From assembly GCA_022818135.1 (NCBI GenBank), contig JAFMSR010000017.1, positions 2,411,367-2,475,366 of the forward strand: DNA of 64,000 nucleotides, read 5' to 3'. The notes below the pieces were generated by a model that did not search any database, was not told the DNA's origin, and worked only from the letters and a program-made list of their open reading frames with translations. Positions 46,147-58,300 of this stretch are shown one piece after another. The position numbers and the translations under genes are program-made. Position 1 is the stretch's first letter, and every line of letters starts with the position of its first letter. Source of the DNA: Saxidomus purpurata (lineage: Eukaryota; Mollusca; Bivalvia; Venerida; Veneridae).

Positions 46147-46977
46147 TCACTTTACAAAGCTGACATGATATACAAAATCACCGTCTGTTGTGATAATAAG
46201 AAAACAAAGGGAAATTTGAAATTATACAAATATATATCTCGTACAGGTGGCGTTTCAAAATTATGAGACGCTTTCATGCGATGACCTGGAGCTAATTTCT
46301 TCTTTTTGAAGCTACAGCAACAAAATTAGGAATGTGCGTGTTCAGTTTTTGAAAAACATCAACATTTTACCCGGATGCCCTTGACTAATACATTTTGACC
46401 TAATTTCTAATTCATGAAAGACTGACCACGTGTGCAGTTTTGCTTTGTAAACGAGTTTCAACGTCATGTCTTTGCTCCTTGGCATTGGTGATCTGTGAGG
46501 ATTATGTGCTTTGCCTCCATTTAGATAACAGTAGCCTCGACATATACTGAAATCACTGTACTCATAATTTGTATTTCTGACCCTATTTGGACCTTGCCAA
46601 TAGTACCCAGATGAGCGATATAGGGCCATCTTGACTCTCTTGTTTTGCTCCTGTTGTCCTTATTCTTTCCTTATTTTGCTTGGTTTTCCTCACTATTTTT
46701 TACAAAACTGAGGTCCATGTCCACACATGGACGTAGGATATAAAATTTCACATATCTTTTTAATTCGACAGTAAATTGCATTTAACATTTGCATTTGAAC
46801 TATTGAAAGGATACAGTTAATGAAAATGACAGATCTTAGTACCTTTGAAACCGCCTAATACTTTAAAGTAGTTTCTCTGAGAAAAGGGTGCAAAATATCA
46901 ATCGATATATTCCAGTTATCTTTTGTTTTATTCTGCGTCGTAATAAGCCTACAAATCGAGAACAAAGACGACTTATT

Positions 46978-47169
46978 TGTGTTTGCTTTGTATGCTAGTG
47001 TGTGTTGGTAGTGTATATATGTGTGTGTGTACATGATTGTGTGTTGTCGTGTGTGTGCGTGTGTGTGTGTGTGTGTTGGTGGTGTGCACTTCTGGGTGCT
47101 GTGGAGTTCGTTTTGGGGAGGCTGCGTTTTTGGTACGTGGCATTCCCTGTTTGATATTATTTTTGTTTT
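46978..47169 (+). repeat. GT-rich interspersed repeat, copy 3 (5'-truncated)
   Basis: Begins in the middle of the element (GTGTTTGCTTTGTATGCTAG) and keeps the full 3' half. Immediately left of it AGAACAAAGACGACTTATTT resembles AGAACAAAGACAACTTAGTT of the 69-bp array on its right, so it seems to have landed inside that array. Confidence 0.75.
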
Positions 47170-47484
47170 TAGTTTCTTCATGTAATAATCTACGTGTGCA
47201 AATAAGGGATTATACTTTTACCCAGAACAAAGACAACTTAGTTTCCTCATGTAATAATCTACGTGTGCAAATAAGTGATTATACTTTTACCCAGAACAAA
47301 GACAACTTAGTTTCCTCATGTAATAATCTACGTGTGCAAATAAGTGATTATACTTTTACCCAGAACAAAGACAACTTAGTTTCTGCATGTAATAATCTAC
47401 GTGTGCAAATAAGTGATTATACTTTTACCCAGAACAAAGGCAACTTTGTTTCTTCGTGTAATAATCTACGTGTGCAAATAAAGT
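47170..47484. repeat. 69-bp tandem array, about 4.5 units
   Basis: Units of AGTTTCCTCATGTAATAATC, TACGTGTGCAAATAAGTGAT, TATACTTTTACCCAGAACAA, AGACAACTT. As 69 is a multiple of three and no stop falls in one frame, the plus strand shows an open repeat (VSSCNNLRVQISDYTFTQNK). I see no start, signal or splice context, so I do not call it a gene. Confidence 0.85.
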
Positions 47485-47489
47485 GATTA

Positions 47490-50358
47490 TAATGGCGGTT
47501 AACAATCCCAGAAGAGATTTTTATGTTTTCGCTTTAGATAAGTTCGGGTCATTGATCAAATAGCTAGTTGTAAGAATTCAGTAATTGGTTTTATCGTAGA
47601 TATATGTAAGTCTGAATGCTTTTAATTGTGAAAGGAAGCCTTTTAGACTAGTGTATTTCCAACTTCGGTTATCATTTGTATTCGTTTCTATGACATCATT
47701 GTGTTTGGAATTTTGTAAAGTATCTGATCTTCTGATGGAGACATAAATATATCTGTACCTGGAAATGACTAGTAGATTTTCGATTTTGTTACTTTTGCAG
47801 GCTCTGTCCCATTTGCTTTTAACGACACTTTCAGTTAATGATGTACTTATTTGAACACTTCTTTAAAAGAATGAAAATGTTCACTTTCAAACCATAACGA
47901 TTTCTACTTAAATCGCAAATTTTTGTCTTATACATCTTGAGCAACAGAAAATATTTTAAAAAACCAACTAGGTGTGATAAGTTTAATCTGATGAAGTGGA
48001 AGATAACATATACATATAAGTAACAAAACTAGTGATTCTCTTTTGTAGTGTATGTTGTTGCTAGGACATTAAAATGTGAGCACTCTATGTTCTAACAGAA
48101 AGAAAACAATGGGAAGTTTGAAAGTCATCGCGCAAAGTTTTTATATTTCTAACGTATATCTCATACATTACACAAAGGTCAGTCATATTGTTATATATTT
48201 TCCGCTTATAGCGTACGTTGTGAATCATTGCCAGCCAGACAAAATGGTCACATAAAAAACAGGGATAAAACAATCGTGAGGTTTCGATCCAGTGGATGGT
48301 ATTCCAAGATCGGAAAAGTTCGTGTACACAAATGGGAGGAACGAGTATTCATTGTGCACCTGCATTATTCTTAACTGGTTAATTGTGCTCGAAGACAAAA
48401 GAAATCGAAAAATATCTATTTTTACGATCTTACAAAAATTGATATTTAATTATTAAATATGTAAATATAAAATGGGTAATTACCATTTAACGGTTTATTG
48501 TAACGCACGACAGACACATAGTATATCTATATGACTATTTATACTAATATTGATTAAGACATAAATATTCTGGTTTAGTTCAACACAGAACAAAAAGTAT
48601 CTGACTGTCTTGTAAATTGCACTGAAGGAATAATTTACGTAATACTTGAGTTTTATTTATGTTATACTTGAGTTTAATCACCTTAAAATTATTAACTAAA
48701 CATATATTTCTGTATTTAAAAATGCATTATACCTTATACGATTAACTTAATATAGCATTTTGTTATCGAATAATTTACACAATACAATTCACCGAATTAT
48801 CACAAATCGTGAAAAAGCTTCGACAAAGACTTTGCAATCGCCAATATGCAAAACTGCACTAACCAAACGGTTAAAACTGGGGCGTAACAGGGAATAATAT
48901 CTTTTCTTTTAAGGCATAATGATTTGTAGTGGCAACATAATTAAGCAGCGAAAGAAAAACCCAAAAAAAAAAGGAAAAAAAAAAAAAAATAATAAATTTC
49001 ATTTGCCTATTTGTAGCACGTGTCTCCTTGATTGTCACACTGTCTTCCGAACTGTTATACATGGCTTGACACCTCACGTAAGCTGAATAATGAAAGTCTG
49101 CAATCTTCGTGAAATTGTAGCAACCTTCGTGTCAGTTGTTTCTTGTAACTTCCAATTTGAATGTGTTTGGTATTTCTGTTTTGCATCAGATGCATTGATT
49201 AGATTTAGTCGACCTTTTCAATTTGATCTCCAGATTTATATCAAAATGGCGTTAAATTTGAACGATCATAATTATTACCCAGTTATTTCGCTTTCCCGAC
49301 GTAATCTTTGTGTATTGCTTGCCAATCATCAAAATTTAAATTATTCCTACAGTAGAGCCCTTGTACCTCCAAAATTATATTGCATATTATACAGTACTTA
49401 CATGTTCAGATAACCGTTATACATATTTAAAAAAAAATAGAGATGGTTTATTATAGTTTCAATACTGAGCCCCTGTTGGGTATCATCAAGTATTTTCATA
49501 TTGTATCTAATAATTGGCTACAGCATGATATAATATAAAGATTTAAGTGCCACGTCTGAGATATATACATTAAACTTTTGACTATTTTCAGCAAATTCAA
49601 AAATAGGCAACCTAGGTCTTTTAAGTTTTTATATACTTTTGTAAAAAGAATTCTATGGTCGCAAGATATTTGAGGACACATAATTATAATGAGCCAATAA
49701 TTATGTTTTATGACATCTTTTAACATATGTATTGGCATTTGAAATCTCTTTGATATTGCATCTTTAAAGCAAGGAGGAGTAATATATAGAATGCACTAAA
49801 ACTAAAGACATGTCAAAAACAATTGAGATTGATAAGAAATGGTAATTTATTTAATGACATATATCTTTTTGTAGCCATGATTTCTTCCTAGAGTACTGAC
49901 CTGTACTGAATCATTCAGTGAGAGTAGTTAATATAAGTTGCAGGAACTTTCACTAATCGATGTAAAACATATAATTTTAAACTAAAGCCAACTTTTGTCA
50001 CGGCGATCTCTCCTATTAACATTTTCGTTTATATTCAACGAGGAACTGGAATTACCTTACATCAATTATGTGTGTGGTTCACGATGACCTGGACATAGTG
50101 GAAAGTAAATTCATCTGATTGCAATTGTCCAAAGCGGAATGATTTGTCACTTTATCCAGTTTTCATTGTCATTAATTTTTCACATACATTGTATATCCAC
50201 GCACAGACGTTTTACCAGAAATTACCATAAAATACCATCATTGGCATCTTCCCTATCATACAATGTCCGTAGAACAAAATAAACATTCGCAAAATATGCA
50301 GTGTAATCTATTGTTTATTTCAACAGTTGAAAATGCGATTTGTTACAATCTTCTCCCT
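47490..50358. other. Intergenic DNA with an uninterrupted copy of a repeat
   Basis: About 48775-48960 is the uninterrupted version of the repeat split by a LINE at 6.8-8.6 kb. A poly(A/T)-rich run is at 48960-48995. No gene is recognised in the remainder. Confidence 0.45.
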
Positions 50359-51325
50359 CTAAAGGCGTTCAGTTGTCACAATATTAAATATATCAATCCG
50401 TCTTCTCTGCACATTCTTCTCAATGAAATGAAAACCTGGACACCTATAAAGATATACCAGTCCCTGTAGACGGCATTGTCGAAATCGCCAAACATAAACC
50501 AGTGGATTGGTAGCACTATTTAGGATTATTAAGTTATAGCTGTATGCCATGCAAGGAAGGGGTAGATAACATTTTCTAACGAGACCCTCCAAGTCGAGAG
50601 GCAAATGCATTACGCAATAAAGCATACAAAACACTGAAATTACCCCATTGTGTATATTTATGGAACATATACTTCTTGAAAAACCATTTCTCATCACACG
50701 TACTTTTGACATATGTCGTTTCAAAATTAGAACAGCATTAGAGTTACAAATAAGAGAGATAAGGCTTAAACAAATGTGCATTCCTAATCCAACCCAGCAA
50801 GTACTGTTTGCGCGATTTCTTTCCCAATAAGTGATCAGAATAACAACAGCCGTCACAGTGAAACAAAGAAACTCCACCAAAACTAATGCCTTGACGTATG
50901 CTTTCTTGAAACACTTCCGGTATATGAGTAGAGAAGCGAGCGCAATGTACCTTTCAACAGAAAATCCACCCACAGTGAACCATCCAAACAAAATGCATAT
51001 TCTGTTCATTCGAAAGAAAACCCACTTTTGATAGTCCATGACAGCATTGTGCAAAACGAAGCAGATGGACATAATTGCGTCATATAACAGAATATTGTTG
51101 CACAAATATCTTATATTTGAGCCAATTCTCTGTGTTTTTGTCATAACAAAGGATGATGCTAAATAAAAGCAAGCAATCATGCGGCAAACAACAATGTAAC
51201 TGCTGCGAATTCCAGCATCCGGTAGTAAGAATACGGAGTTACTCACAGTTAAATTAGTTTCATTCATGATGACACATAACAGTGTTCTGCAGTCTTCAGA
51301 GGTATTTCTAACATTCTGCGAAAGC
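50359..51325 (-). CDS. Rhodopsin-like (class A) G-protein-coupled receptor, orphan, 302 aa
   Basis: The coding part, 51267-50359, lies in one exon; the acceptor TTTATCTTTCAG|GCTTTC (reverse strand) at 51326 gives 58 bases of 5' UTR before the ATG. Seven hydrophobic segments can be traced. The N-terminus has sequons (NET, NLT). TM2 has an Asp (NNILLYDAIMSICFV). TM3 ends in ERY (GGFSVERYIAL), the class A D/ERY motif, and TM7 has NPLVY (NSATNPLVYVWRF), the NPxxY motif. The Cys usually found at the top of TM3 is absent (Lys by position), TM4 lacks the usual Trp, and TM5 lacks the usual Pro. It is probably a fast-evolving peptide- or amine-receptor-like protein. The ligand is unknown. Confidence 0.8.
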
Positions 51326-51329
51326 CTGA

Positions 51330-52569
51330 AAGATAAATAAAGAAATGTTATTAATAGTCATCAAAAACTCATATGATTCTGTTCTGAATAATTAAAGTAA
51401 TCCAAATAACATGATGTGTGTGTGTAATAATAAAAGTTAACTACTGTTCTTAGAACTATATATTTTGCACCAAACAAAATCATTTCATTAGTCAAGGCAC
51501 TAGTTACTACAGTAACTACTTTATATGGGCTTGCGCTCGGCAAACACACAGATATGAAACCAGCAAATTCTGTTTTGCAGAAAAAATGCTTTTATTGTGC
51601 ACTACAATTTATAAATCAAAGAAAAGAAAGGCAATTTCCAGCTTTCAGTTTTCAATTTGTCCTGCAGCGCAAGTATTACCGTAGGCTTGGAATAATTCCA
51701 ACTTAGTGCTCTCTACTTAGCATATTCATTACAATATAAGCACTTTCTTATAACATTTTCCCTTGCACTTTTATTTTGAATTTCATCTTATTCCTTCATA
51801 ATTGTATCGAATACATTATCGAATATTCTGCTAGTTTGTATCTATCGACCTTTAATTGTATGTCAGGAGACTTAACTCGATGAAACAAAGAACCATAGCA
51901 TTCAGCAGAAGCATAGTATCTCACTAAAAGGGACGTGTTGTCTTTTCTAAATATTGTCGATCAGTTGTTAAAGGTACTTAAGAAGTAAAAGCTGAAATCC
52001 GAATTGTATACCTGAAAATAATTCTCTCACACTAGTTAAATGATCTGAATTCATTATACTAGTCCTGCAATATGTCAAACATCTCAAATGCCTTGTCACG
52101 AATTCTTGATTAACAAAGAGAAGTTATGTTGCAGACGTCACGATATGTCACGAATCATTATGAAAGAGACAGAGAGTTGATTACGGAGGCTGCTACAGAA
52201 TTAAGCGGACTGTTTCTATTTCTATGACATGGCTTTTAACAGAAAGATAGATATTTAAAAATTTGATATCCAATCTCTGTTTGACCATCCTTGAAAATGT
52301 CATTTCCTTGTACAAAAAATATTCAAGATAGGTACAAAAGCAGCGATCATGTAACAGACGGACGTACATAGAGTTGGTCACAATAGCACATCTGGGGATT
52401 CGTGCTTCTGGCTGAGGTGTTTCAGCAAAACCCGTTATTTGTAGATATTTTAATCAAATTATTTTCATTCAGAATTTATAACACGTACCTGCATTCTAAA
52501 TGATTGACACTATCATAGCGTTATGCATGGGAAAGTATACCTATCCTATAGACGGGGCTTAAAAGCGGT
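51330..52569. other. Upstream region of the receptor gene
   Basis: It should contain the promoter and a 5' UTR exon of the receptor. No coding exon or repeat is recognised. Confidence 0.4.
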
Positions 52570-54682
52570 ATATATATATGTACATAATGTTTGACAAATT
52601 ACTTAAACAGCTAATTCGGTACAGTAGGATATACAGTATGACATCCGTTATCCAGCTGCATGCAACCGCCCAGTACTAAATATAGATTTAAAATAGAAGC
52701 TCGGATAAGGTTAAGCGCGCAGATGATATTGATGATTGACCATGTGCATCAAAGAAACTCGCCCCTTTACTGGGTGATTCCCTCAGTTGCATAATCCAAA
52801 AACAATTGACTATGTTGATTCTAGTGACAGGAGGCTGCTTTCCATTGATGCTGCTCTGGGCCCTAAGTCGGTAACAAAAATATACATACAGTCACGTGTA
52901 TCTAAAAATGAGTTACAATACACTACTGTATTCGTGCATAAACGAATTTCAAACTCTGCCAACTTTTAGTCGACTTAAAATACCTGAACGGAATTCTTAC
53001 CTTGATTAAATAATTACACCCGATATAGATCCTAACGCCGAAACTAATAGCTGATAGCATTGAGGTTCACATCCGGTGTGATAGGTCCAGAGTTCGAATC
53101 CCGATTCATGCCTTTGTACACCCAGCTGAATTGCGTAGCAGTGACGGTGAACGTACTACATTTACATCTCTCCACGAAGGTTACAAACTCTTGACTGACC
53201 GTTTCAAAGCCACTCATTGATCTACTGATAATATCTTCGTAATCAAACTAAAATAATTTTTATAAAATTAACCAAAAACATGCCTCAAGTCGCGATTTAA
53301 CCTAATCAAAAACGTTCGGCAATAGTTATTGATTTGACAAATAACCTAGGTGAATCAGGTAATTATGATGTTTACTATGTATTTCATAAAACTATCACAT
53401 AAAGGCTTGTTTCACTTATCTTTTTACCGTATTTGCCATGAATCAATATTTAACTTGTGGAAAACTAACATTAAATAAGCGAATTAACTTGATCATTTTT
53501 AAAAGAAGTGCAGACTATGAAATTTCCTGCGGAAAATGATTTGTTTTGTTACCCGTTTAATTTCTCACACAGTCATATTTGGTAGCAAGGCTTGAATCGT
53601 TTTGAGCAAGAAGGCAGTCATGGAGGTATACACACTGCTTTCAAGGCTTGTTCATGTCAGAACTATTCGACAAAGATGATTACCATTGTAATCTTCTTTT
53701 TGTAAAAACAGGTAAATTTCAAATGGGCGTACAATGATATCTTATTGATGCAATCACCTGTATTTGCAAAAAGAAACATTTGCCACATTGACGACGAAGT
53801 AGTTATCAATGTTATTCATGATATGCATGGAAAAAATGTATAATTTTCTTAAAGTTTGTACTTTCTGCTACATCCCCGTTCCAAAATAGACTCATGATTT
53901 ATCATTATTATTCAAACCAATCTGCACAATCATTTACATCTCTACCATCCATCTGTAACTAATGCAGGACGAACTGGTTATCAATATTATCCCGGATATG
54001 CATGACAAAAAAGAATAATTTTATTGCAATTTCTACCTTTCACCTACATCTCCTCCTCTTAAATATTTAAAGGAATCTGCACATTTACATCTCTGCCATC
54101 CATCCATAACTAATGCATCACATGTCTTGGACTATCTTTATTTTCATCTATGCTTTCTTGGTTTTAAAGAAATATTGAATAAAAGACGCACTCCCTAATA
54201 TTTATGTCAAATTTGATACTTGATACTTGATACTTAATAAAATGTGCAAGTATTATTACGTGACCTAAACGTTTAAGTGTCCATTTAGTTTTGTTTTGCA
54301 TGTCATGAGATTTATTTTTAACTAGAGTTATCACTGAAGGTGATCCATACCCTCTGTTAATGCAATCTTAACTCAAATAATAGCGATTTTTTAAAATTAA
54401 TTTAGGGAAGGGTCCGGGTACGGATAGATTATCTCATTACAGGAACTGGTGGGATGGTGTTTAAAAGTCAATAATAGTATACGTTTTTCTTTCTTTCTTT
54501 TAAGTAATAGGAAAACAGTTTTTGATATATTATGTTCTTTTTATAGGAAGTAATATATAGAAAATAAATATAATATGTCAAGGTCTTGAAGTGACAGATA
54601 TATAGTTTGGTCTTCAGATTCGGAGCTTTGGACGAGGACCGAGACACTTTCAAAAACTAAACAACTGTAAATACGCTACATA

Positions 54683-54873
54683 TCATAATTGCATGTACCT
54701 CCGGAATCCTATCCTTTTAACGCCAGGCACCAGGCAGGTAGGCATACGGTAACCATTATTTAACTAGCTGGCGGCTCACCAACCGACCATATCAGAACGG
54801 ACCCCTGCTGGGATTCGAACCTTCGACCTTCCGCTCCCAAGGCAGATGCCTAAACCACTAGACCAAGGGAGAC
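54683..54873 (-). mobile_element. tRNA-derived SINE, only in copy B
   Basis: On the minus strand the element starts GTCTCCCTTGGTCTAGTGGT. It has an A box TGGTCTAGTGG (plus 54855-54865) and a perfect B box GGTTCGAATCC (plus 54811-54821) at normal spacing. The head looks like a tRNA gene, and an unrelated tail runs to about 54690. The corresponding place in A holds about 215 bases of different sequence (13335-13550), so the insertion went with loss of those bases. Confidence 0.8.
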
Positions 54874-55254
54874 GATCATGTTCGACAAGATTTTCTGCAA
54901 AAAAAAGGTTAACGCATAAATTATTTCAGTGTTTGTCATAACATAATGTAACTGCGACGTATAACGTCCTTGGCAAAGTCGCGTTTTTAGCATTTTCGTA
55001 ATTTTCAAAGTTTTTAGAAGGTAGAAAGTGCCCTTTAACCCCGTGGTTCGTGTTGAGCAATTACACTACATTAAAGATTGCAATAACCCAGTATAAATGA
55101 AAATAAAAAGTACTGAACAGGTTTTCAAATTCAGTGATTTATGATTATCGTGATGGAAGTCATTTCGACGTGGCGAAGCAGATACAAATATATTTATATG
55201 AGAAATTTAAAGTAATTCACATACCTTTATTTACGACTTGGATTTGAAGGGAAA

Positions 55255-55318
55255 ATGATGCTTAAGTGGTTTGCGATCTGTGTTTTGGCGTTTACAGTTG
55301 CAAAATGGAGCGGGAACG
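55255..55318 (+). CDS. Peptide gene B exon 1: signal peptide
   Basis: Same start context (GAAAATGATGCTTAAG) and donor (G|GTAACA) as in A; lacks the Thr-Cys codons and has Ala to Thr in the hydrophobic core. Confidence 0.75.
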
Positions 55319-58300
55319 GTAACAACTTTCTATCATCTTGAATTCAATTAAGTTTGCACCATGATAAAAACAACTTTGCTTATTAATAAACGATCATTAA
55401 ATTTTAAGTGGAATATTGTCTTAGTGTAGCGTTTGAAAAAGCATTTTTCCGTGGTATATCAAAGATAATATTTATTTAACTTTTTTGCACTTATTTTGAA
55501 AATGTCCTTACTTAAACGTAATATTTGAAATCGAAGTGCATTTTTGGATAATTTTGTTCAACAGTACCTATAATGGGCTAATGCTACGTTGTGAAACGAA
55601 TTGAAACGAAAAAGGGTCATCCAGTAGAGTAAATAAAAATGTTGAGCTAGTTGCCTGTATGCATCACTTCTTCGTAGCCTGTATGTCTGTCCATCACCCG
55701 TCCGTCCCTGTGGATAGTAGTATTTTGCGAAAAGAAAAGAAACAAGAAACATCTTGAAAAAAAGATGACGGATAGACATAATAGACAGACAGACAGATAA
55801 TTGAGAAGTGTCACACTGCTGCAATACAGACATACAGGTGGACGGAGAAGTGATACCAAAGTGTCACACTGCTGCCATACAGAGAGACAGGTGATGGAGA
55901 AGTGATACCCAAGTGTCACACTGCTGCCATACAGACATACAGTTGATGGAGAAGTAATACCCAAGTGTCACACTGCTGCCATACAGACATACAGGTGACA
56001 GAGAAGTGATACCAAAGTGTCACACTGCTGCCATACAGACATACAGTTGATGGAGAAGTAATACCAAAGTGTCACACTGCCATACAGACATACAGGTGAC
56101 AGAGAAGTGATACCAAAGTGTCACACTGCCGCCATACAGACATACAGGTGGTGGAGAAGTGGTACCAAAGTGTCATACTGCTGCCATACAGACATACAGG
56201 TTATAGAGAAGTGATACCCAAGTGTCACACTACAGACATACAGACATAAAGGTAATTGAGAAGTGATACCCAAGTGTCACACTGCTGACATACAGACAGG
56301 CAGGTGATGGAGAAGTGATACCCAAGTGTCCCACTGCTGCCATACAGAGAGACAGGTGATAGAAAAGTGATACCCAAGTACCACACTGCTGCCATGCAGA
56401 CATACAAGTTATGGAGAAGTGATACCCAAGTGTCACACTGCTGCCATACAGACAGACAGGTGATGGAGAAGTGATACCCAAGTGTCACACTACTGCCATA
56501 CAGACATACAGGTGATGGAGAAGTTGTAACCAAGTGTCACACTGCTGACATACAGACAGACAGGTGATGGAGAAGTGATACCCAAGTGTCACACTGCTGA
56601 CATACAGGCAGACAGGTGATGGAGAAGTGACACCCAAGTGCCACACTGCTGCCATAAAGAGAGATAGGTGATAGAAAAGTGATACCCGCGTGTCACACTG
56701 CTGCCATGCAGACAGACAGGTGATGGAGAAGTGATACCCAAGTGCCACACTGCTGCAATACAGACAAACAACTGAGATTTTTGAGCTATTCATTTAGTTG
56801 GAAATGATATATTAAGAAAACCTGAAATCTCGTCTAAAGTTGAATTTGGCTTTTCGTATAAAACTTGATATGATATGATCTGACCGGTTTACGTCATATT
56901 GAGTCACGGGGTTTATTTCTATTGTTTTAGTATCTTCAATGCCAAATTTGAGTGTTAGAAGTTTCATTATTTTCAATATCTTTAATACGTAATTTATTGT
57001 TACAGTAATGTTAATTTCTTTAGAATTTTAACGAGTCATTTTGATTGTTTTCAATAATGTTAATGAGCAATTGATTGAAATACTGTATTTTAATGAATAA
57101 AGTCCCAGGATCATATTTACAAGTAGCTCTCATTTAATCAAGAATGATGTCTTACTGACAGAAATGACCTTTATTTGTACTGAAAACATTCCTAACTTTG
57201 CTTTTTGAATGAATAAGTACATATTAGAAACATAGCGCAGTATGTTTTTGCAATGATATTGCAAAAGATAAGAAAGGCTTTCTGGCAACTCTTTTTCTTT
57301 AAGAAACAACTTGAATATAAAAGAAAGTCATGTGTCAATATTGTTTTAGGGTGAACAGAACATGGTTCTATCATTATCCTATCAATAAATTTATGTTACT
57401 ATATCATTATCTTCAAAGTGATCCTGGGACTTTAAGTTTCGTTGTTTTCAGTACAAGCTGAAGATGAGCTTGATGACGAAGACAAGCTTTTGTTGCGAGA
57501 TCTTAAAGAAGTGAATGAAGCGGTAAATATCATTCAATTATCCGTTCATAATTTATTTCTTTACAATACTAGACTAAGCACAGTATGTCTGTTAAAATTT
57601 TTATCTTGATTTTGTACATTTACGTACCCTGTCTTTATTTAAAGCTGCTCGCCCACAGAGTTTGCTGTCTCGTAAAAAACGTCTTTAATATTGAGACACC
57701 TATGTAACCTGACAAAAACCCCTGGTCAGAATATAATGATACTTCACAGAAGTGATAAGTACAATGCTTAGTTGTGCATGTTCCATGTTTCGGGTCACAA
57801 GGTCAACGTTCAATGTCACAGGGGCTCGAGATAGTAAAATCTTGTGGACCTAAAATCTTCAAAACCCCTGGTCACAATTTAACGATACTTCACAGAAGTG
57901 ATAAGTACCGTGCCTAATTGTGCATGGTCCGTGTTTCGGGTCACTAGGTCAAAGGTCAAGGTCACGGGGGCTAGAGATAGTACAATCGTGTGGACGTTCT
58001 CCAAAACCCCTTGTCAGAATATAATGATACTTCACAGGTCAAAGTTCAAGGTCACAGGGGCTCGAGATAGTAAAATCTTGTGGACCTAAAATCTCTAAAA
58101 CCCCTGGTCACAATTTAACGATACTTCACAGAAGTGATAAGTACAATGCTTAGTTGTGCATGTTCCATGTTTCGGGTCTTTAGGTCAAAGTTCAAGGTCA
58201 CAAGTGCTCAAAATAGTAATATCTTGTGCGCTTTTCATCTCCAAAACCCCTGGTCACAATTAAATGACATTTGACAGAACAGATAAGCACCATGCCTAGT

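Noticed and set aside
47037..47486. 149-residue frame with the repeat SCNNLRVQISDYTFTQNK
   Set aside because: Starts in a retroposon and runs into a 69-bp tandem array; no signal peptide or splice support.
49090..49413. 107-residue plus-strand frame
   Set aside because: No recognisable motif, composition like surrounding non-coding DNA, no second copy to test conservation.
52787..52969. Possible small plus-strand gene (DSSDRRLLSIDAALGPKS)
   Set aside because: In segment A the same stretch has an 11-base insertion and stops, so the frame is not conserved.
54800..54873. A functional tRNA gene
   Set aside because: A and B boxes are good but the body joins a SINE tail and the cloverleaf stems are imperfect; a tRNA-derived SINE fits better.
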